Source: Chloroflexota bacterium | GTDB taxonomy: Bacteria > Chloroflexota > Anaerolineae > Anaerolineales > Villigracilaceae | Direction: 5' to 3' | DNA length: 64,000 bases | Assembly (NCBI GenBank): GCA_016195815.1 | Contig: JACPYX010000020.1 | Coordinates: forward strand, 30,648 to 94,647 | In this document: positions 60,926 through 64,000 of the stretch, in pieces | Layout of the letters: each line of letters begins with the position of its first letter | How positions within the stretch are numbered: the first letter of the stretch is position 1 | The notes under the pieces: generated by a model | Databases searched by the model: none | What the model was told of the DNA's origin: nothing | What the model saw: the letters and a program-made list of their open reading frames with translations, nothing else | Position numbers and translations under genes: made by a program

Positions 60926-61855
60926 ATGAAAAAGTTTTTTACTCTTTTGACTTTCGGACTGGCCGTGCTGGGCTGTTCGGTTTTTTCATCTCCCGCTGCA
61001 AAGCCCGGACCTTCGCCGGCTCCCGTTATCCAGGCTTCACCTACGCTCACGCCGATACCCGTTCCTGCGCTGACGGCGGATCAACTCAAGAATGCTTCCT
61101 ATCAATTGGTCTTTCAAGATTCGCATAAGACCGTGCAATTAACGAACGGCGTTTATCAAAACGGAACGGATCCTGCCTCGCCCGATTACGCGGATGTGAC
61201 TCTGGCCGAGCCGATGGCCTTCGGCGATCTGAACGGCGACGGCGTTGGAGACGCGGCGGTTTTGCTCGCCGAAAATTATGGCGGCACGGGAGTCTTTGTT
61301 TCGGTGGTGGCGGTGATCAATCAAAACGGCCAGCCTGTACAGTCGGGCGCGCAAACGATTGACGATCGTCCGATATTAAACAGCATCAACATTCAGAACG
61401 GACAGATCTTCCTCGATGCGACCGTTCACGGCCCGAACGACCCGGGTTGCTGCCCGAATCAGCCCATTAAAGAAACGTATCGTTTTATCAACGGTAAACT
61501 GGTATTTACCAGCGTCGTCACAAAGACCGCCAATGGATTGGATCGCGTCGTCACGATTGATTCTCCCGCCGAAGGTTCGTCCGCTTCATGGCCGCTGACC
61601 GTGACCGGTAAAGTGTCCATCGCGCCGTTCGAGAATAATCTTGTTTATTCGGTCTTCGATGCCGATAATAATCAGATCGCAAATGGTCCGTTTTTGGTTA
61701 ACGCGGATCAGCCCGGAGGTCCCGGAATTTTTTCGCTTCCGCTCGATCTCGGCAGCGCGGGTATCAGCGGCCCGGTCAGAATCCAAATCGAAGACTCGAG
61801 TCCGGCCGATGGTTCCATTCTCGCGCTGGGTTCGGTGACGGTAATTATCAAGTAG
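60926..61855 (+). CDS. Lipoprotein with Gmad2 Ig-like domain
   Basis: A 309-aa secreted lipoprotein: lipobox (AVLGC), Pro-rich linker, a middle domain (about 50-190) with DLNGDGVGDAAVLLAENYGG, and a C-terminal Gmad2-type Ig-like domain (about 205-308; VTIDSPAEGSSASWPLTVTG). It starts one base after the propeller gene, so the two are coupled and may act together at the cell surface. Confidence 0.82.
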   Translation: MKKFFTLLTFGLAVLGCSVFSSPAAKPGPSPAPVIQASPTLTPIPVPALTADQLKNASYQLVFQDSHKTVQLTNGVYQNGTDPASPDYADVTLAEPMAFGDLNGDGVGDAAVLLAENYGGTGVFVSVVAVINQNGQPVQSGAQTIDDRPILNSINIQNGQIFLDATVHGPNDPGCCPNQPIKETYRFINGKLVFTSVVTKTANGLDRVVTIDSPAEGSSASWPLTVTGKVSIAPFENNLVYSVFDADNNQIANGPFLVNADQPGGPGIFSLPLDLGSAGISGPVRIQIEDSSPADGSILALGSVTVIIK

Positions 61856-61866
61856 AATCGAGGACA

Positions 61867-61915
61867 CGTCATTGCGAGGAGATTGCTTCGCCCACAAAAC
61901 GGGCTCGCAACGACG
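61867..61915. repeat. Dispersed CGTCATTGCGAG repeat
   Basis: CGTCATTGCGAG and CTCGCAACGACG as inverted arms, a known widespread short repeat, between the lipoprotein and CBS genes. Confidence 0.7.
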
Positions 61916-61937
61916 TCCAATTTAGAGGAGAGCAGTC

Positions 61938-62351
61938 ATGCCACACACTGTCCGTGATTGGATGAGCAGTCCTGTTGTTGTCGTTGACCCTGATTCAAGT
62001 GTATCTTACGCGGTGAAGCTCATGCGCCGCCGCAACATCCACAGCGTTGTTGTGGATGTTAACGAAAAAAATTCCGCCTATGGCATCGTCACCACCACCG
62101 ACATTCGCGACAAAATCGTGGGCGTTGGCCGCAACCCGGCTGAGACGACCGTGCGCGAGATCATGTCCGGGCCGATCATCACCGGCAATCCCGATTGGAC
62201 TTTGAAGGAATGTTCGCAGGTGATGGAGAAAAATAAATTTCATCATTTGCCGATTGCCGATGAACATGGCACGCTGGTCGGTCTGATTTCTGCGACCGAT
62301 ATTTTTATCGCGGTGGAAGAATCCGGCTGGGAAGAGGGAAGTGAACAGTAG
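61938..62351 (+). CDS. CBS-domain pair protein
   Basis: A 137-aa stand-alone Bateman module: two CBS motifs (VRDWMSSPVVVVDPDSSVSYAVKLM and VREIMSGPIITGNPDWTLKECSQVM). Such proteins bind adenine nucleotides and regulate partners. No partner is evident. AGAGGAG precedes the ATG. Confidence 0.9.
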   Translation: MPHTVRDWMSSPVVVVDPDSSVSYAVKLMRRRNIHSVVVDVNEKNSAYGIVTTTDIRDKIVGVGRNPAETTVREIMSGPIITGNPDWTLKECSQVMEKNKFHHLPIADEHGTLVGLISATDIFIAVEESGWEEGSEQ

Positions 62352-62376
62352 CCAGTGATCGGTAGCCGGTGATCAA
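62341..62376 (+). repeat. Short repeat AGTAGCCAGTGATCGGTAGCC
   Basis: Two near-identical units (AGTAGCCAGTGATC, GGTAGCCGGTGATC) in tandem between the CBS and RNase H genes; the first overlaps the CBS stop. Confidence 0.5.
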
Positions 62377-62378
62377 TT

Positions 62379-63002
62379 ATGCCAAAGCAGAGATATTACA
62401 TTGTCTGGAAGGGTCGTAAGACCGGCATCTTCACTTCGTGGGCGGAGTGCGAGAAACAGGTGAAGGGATTCGCGGATGCGCGCTATAAGGCCTTCGAGTC
62501 ACGCGCCGAGGCGGAGGCCGCATTCAAAAGCAAATACGAAAATTTCAAAGGCAAACCGTCCACGCTTGGCAAGTGGAAGATGGCGAGTGTCCGACCTGTT
62601 TTGCCCAGCCTGTGCGTGGACGCGGCCTGTTCCGGTTCGCCCGGCAAACTCGAATACCGCGGCGTGATGACCGACACTGGCCGGGAAATGTTTCGCGCCG
62701 GGCCGATCGCGGATGGCACGAACAATGTGGGAGAGTTCCTGGCCCTCGTCCATGCGCTGACATGGCTGGCGAAACACAAACTCGAATTGCCGATCTATTC
62801 TGATTCTGAAAATGGGATTGCCTGGGTGAACACCGGTAAATGCAACACAAAACTGGCGCGCACCGGCAGGAACGCGCCGCTCTTCATTTTGATCAAAAGC
62901 GCGGAGAACTGGCTGGCTGAAAATGAATTGCCCGAAGATGGCATCTTGAAATGGGACACGGATCTGTGGGGCGAGAACCCGGCGGATTTTGGGAGGAAAT
63001 GA
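62379..63002 (+). CDS. Ribonuclease H with N-terminal viroplasmin domain
   Basis: A 207-aa protein. The N-terminal viroplasmin (caulimovirus-type) domain (about 1-50; YYIVWKGRKTGIFTSWAECEKQVKGF) binds RNA-DNA hybrids. The RNase H domain keeps the acidic residues: VDAACSGSPG (Asp), NNVGEFLALVHAL (Glu), YSDSENGIAWV (Asp) and WDTDLWGENPAD (Asp). It is predicted to remove RNA from hybrids. Confidence 0.92.
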   Translation: MPKQRYYIVWKGRKTGIFTSWAECEKQVKGFADARYKAFESRAEAEAAFKSKYENFKGKPSTLGKWKMASVRPVLPSLCVDAACSGSPGKLEYRGVMTDTGREMFRAGPIADGTNNVGEFLALVHALTWLAKHKLELPIYSDSENGIAWVNTGKCNTKLARTGRNAPLFILIKSAENWLAENELPEDGILKWDTDLWGENPADFGRK

Positions 63003-63168
63003 TTTTGAAGAACAAAAAAAATGGACAGGCTGGTCGCTCTGGGCCCGTTGGTCGGACCAACCCGGTGGACTGGATGAACCGGGCTTATCCGTAGCGCCAC
63101 CAATTCCATTTTCCAATTTCTATTACTACGCTGCTATTTTTCCAACAACCATTTTCCATTTTAAAAGA

Positions 63169-64000
63169 TTAAGAAAAGCTGGCCAGCCAGATGAGGTTTT
63201 GAATGTTGTAATATTTAGGATCAATATAAAAAGTAGCAGTCTGCCATAATTTAGTACCGTATCTTTCATTAAAATTGTCTATGTCAAATTTAAATACCAA
63301 CCCAGCATCATTGCCGGGAATTTGTTTCAGGACGAGGATTGAGGGCTGGTCTACCAAAGTGCCTGAGGCACGAATAGGAGCTTTATTAGGATCATATGTA
63401 GACGCAACCACCAATATTGGTTCGGCGTTTGAGTTATAAACCATATCAAGATATGCCAAGTTTTGCTCTTTGGTTAGTCTTTCTTTTCCAACTCCAATTG
63501 TTATAATCAATATTTGGCTTTTATCGGGTTTCTTAAGATCAGCTGGATTTAAGACCTGAAAAGGCCTCAATCCGATATTTTTACCATCAAAAGTGGTAAC
63601 TCCAAAAAAATCAACCGGTGTTTTGTCTGAAGTAAATAGAGCGGTTATATTACCACCGGTGGGATCATCAGATCTATGCCACAAAACATTTCCGGTGAAC
63701 TCAGTATTTTCTGATGGGCTCATGGCTCCGCTTAGCAAGACCGACATCGCCCACTCGCCGTTTTGCACCTGTTCGAGGGTGAATTTGTTGGGGTCGTTGA
63801 TGGCGGCTTCCCTCTGCTTCATTTTTTCCGCCTCAGAGGCATTCTGGTCTACAGGATGATTGGACTTTATGACTTCAAACCAGTGGGCCGGGAAGACTTT
63901 TTCATTCTTTTCGTCAAGTTTGATGCTCGTCTGCGGAGCAAAGGCGAAGACTTTTCCCTCATTTTCACCCACTCCGCGGATGGTGAGCGGATTGGTATAA
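63169..64000 (-). CDS. Unrecognised protein, truncated by the window edge
   Basis: At least 277 codons are open to the right edge: a GTG at 63972 is possible, but the frame continues upstream without a stop (reading YTNPLTIRG before it), so the start is probably outside. No family is recognised. Features: soluble, mixed alpha/beta, IITIGVGKERLTKEQNLAYLDMVY, and a C-terminal TATFYIDPKYYNIQ. Codon and base use are visibly more AT-rich than the surrounding genes, which could mean recent acquisition. Confidence 0.6.
   Translation of the reverse strand, partial: YTNPLTIRGVGENEGKVFAFAPQTSIKLDEKNEKVFPAHWFEVIKSNHPVDQNASEAEKMKQREAAINDPNKFTLEQVQNGEWAMSVLLSGAMSPSENTEFTGNVLWHRSDDPTGGNITALFTSDKTPVDFFGVTTFDGKNIGLRPFQVLNPADLKKPDKSQILIITIGVGKERLTKEQNLAYLDMVYNSNAEPILVVASTYDPNKAPIRASGTLVDQPSILVLKQIPGNDAGLVFKFDIDNFNERYGTKLWQTATFYIDPKYYNIQNLIWLASFS

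Overview
The window looks like a chromosomal contig of a Chloroflexota bacterium, most likely class Anaerolineae. This is inferred from gene content and style: mid-range GC, secreted lipoproteins with NBR1-type Ig domains, CAP-LysM and Tat-exported YkuD proteins, a RicT/Mrp/Nuo block, a four-subunit 2-oxoacid:ferredoxin oxidoreductase, and many genes whose -10 box sits 6-7 bp before the start codon (probable leaderless mRNAs). There is no prophage, CRISPR array, rRNA operon or intact insertion sequence.

Layout. 0-9 kb: a split NAD synthase pair, an MFS exporter, a SWIM zinc-finger protein, a Tat-exported L,D-transpeptidase, an orphan DNA methyltransferase, an orphan response regulator with a degenerate receiver, initiator tRNA-fMet, SmpB and another MFS protein. 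9-14.7 kb: a TetR-controlled catabolic cassette (class II aldolase, class III aminotransferase, MFS transporter, FGGY kinase) whose two ends match short repeats that lie side by side at 25.04-25.13 kb. 14.7-18.3 kb: M20 amidohydrolase, MBL hydrolase, PIG-L deacetylase, RicT. 18.4-25 kb: an iron-sulfur/complex I block (Mrp, NuoI, NuoCD, NuoB, IscX, aldehyde dehydrogenase) divergent from a SufR-like regulator. 25-27 kb: an isopenicillin-N-epimerase-like enzyme followed by a decayed second copy; a third fragment lies at 8.8 kb. 27-36.5 kb: envelope genes (lipoprotein, CAP-LysM, patatin, esterase, second YkuD), the PgeF-YggS-YggT-DUF167 group and a TPR lytic transglycosylase.

36.6-39 kb: adenosine-kinase-like PfkB enzyme plus S-adenosylhomocysteine hydrolase, i.e. 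the methyl-cycle recycling pair, behind a structured leader. 39-46.4 kb: DUF92 protein, PH-like membrane protein, DegT aminotransferase, a prolyl-tRNA synthetase derivative that has lost its catalytic core but kept the editing and anticodon-binding domains, bactofilin, FabI, a DNA glycosylase and a sugar epimerase. 46.5-48.1 kb: cold-shock protein and DEAD-box helicase, convergent. 48.3-52.9 kb: a co-directional set (GTP cyclohydrolase II, small membrane protein, MDR dehydrogenase, PTPS/QueD homologue, GT4 glycosyltransferase, SAM methyltransferase) suggesting synthesis of a modified pterin. 52.9-58.2 kb: flippase-like protein, PlsC-like acyltransferase, ClpS and the 2-oxoacid:ferredoxin oxidoreductase. 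58.4-64 kb: thiolase, two secreted lipoproteins, CBS protein, RNase H with a viroplasmin domain, and an unrecognised gene cut by the window edge.

The most interesting points are the core-less ProRS, the candidate pterin cluster, the repeat-bounded cassette, intrinsic terminators placed between promoter and start codon in several leaders, a complex-I assembly neighbourhood with a CxxC-less Mrp, and small dispersed repeats that supply stop codons or in-frame peptides to genes.
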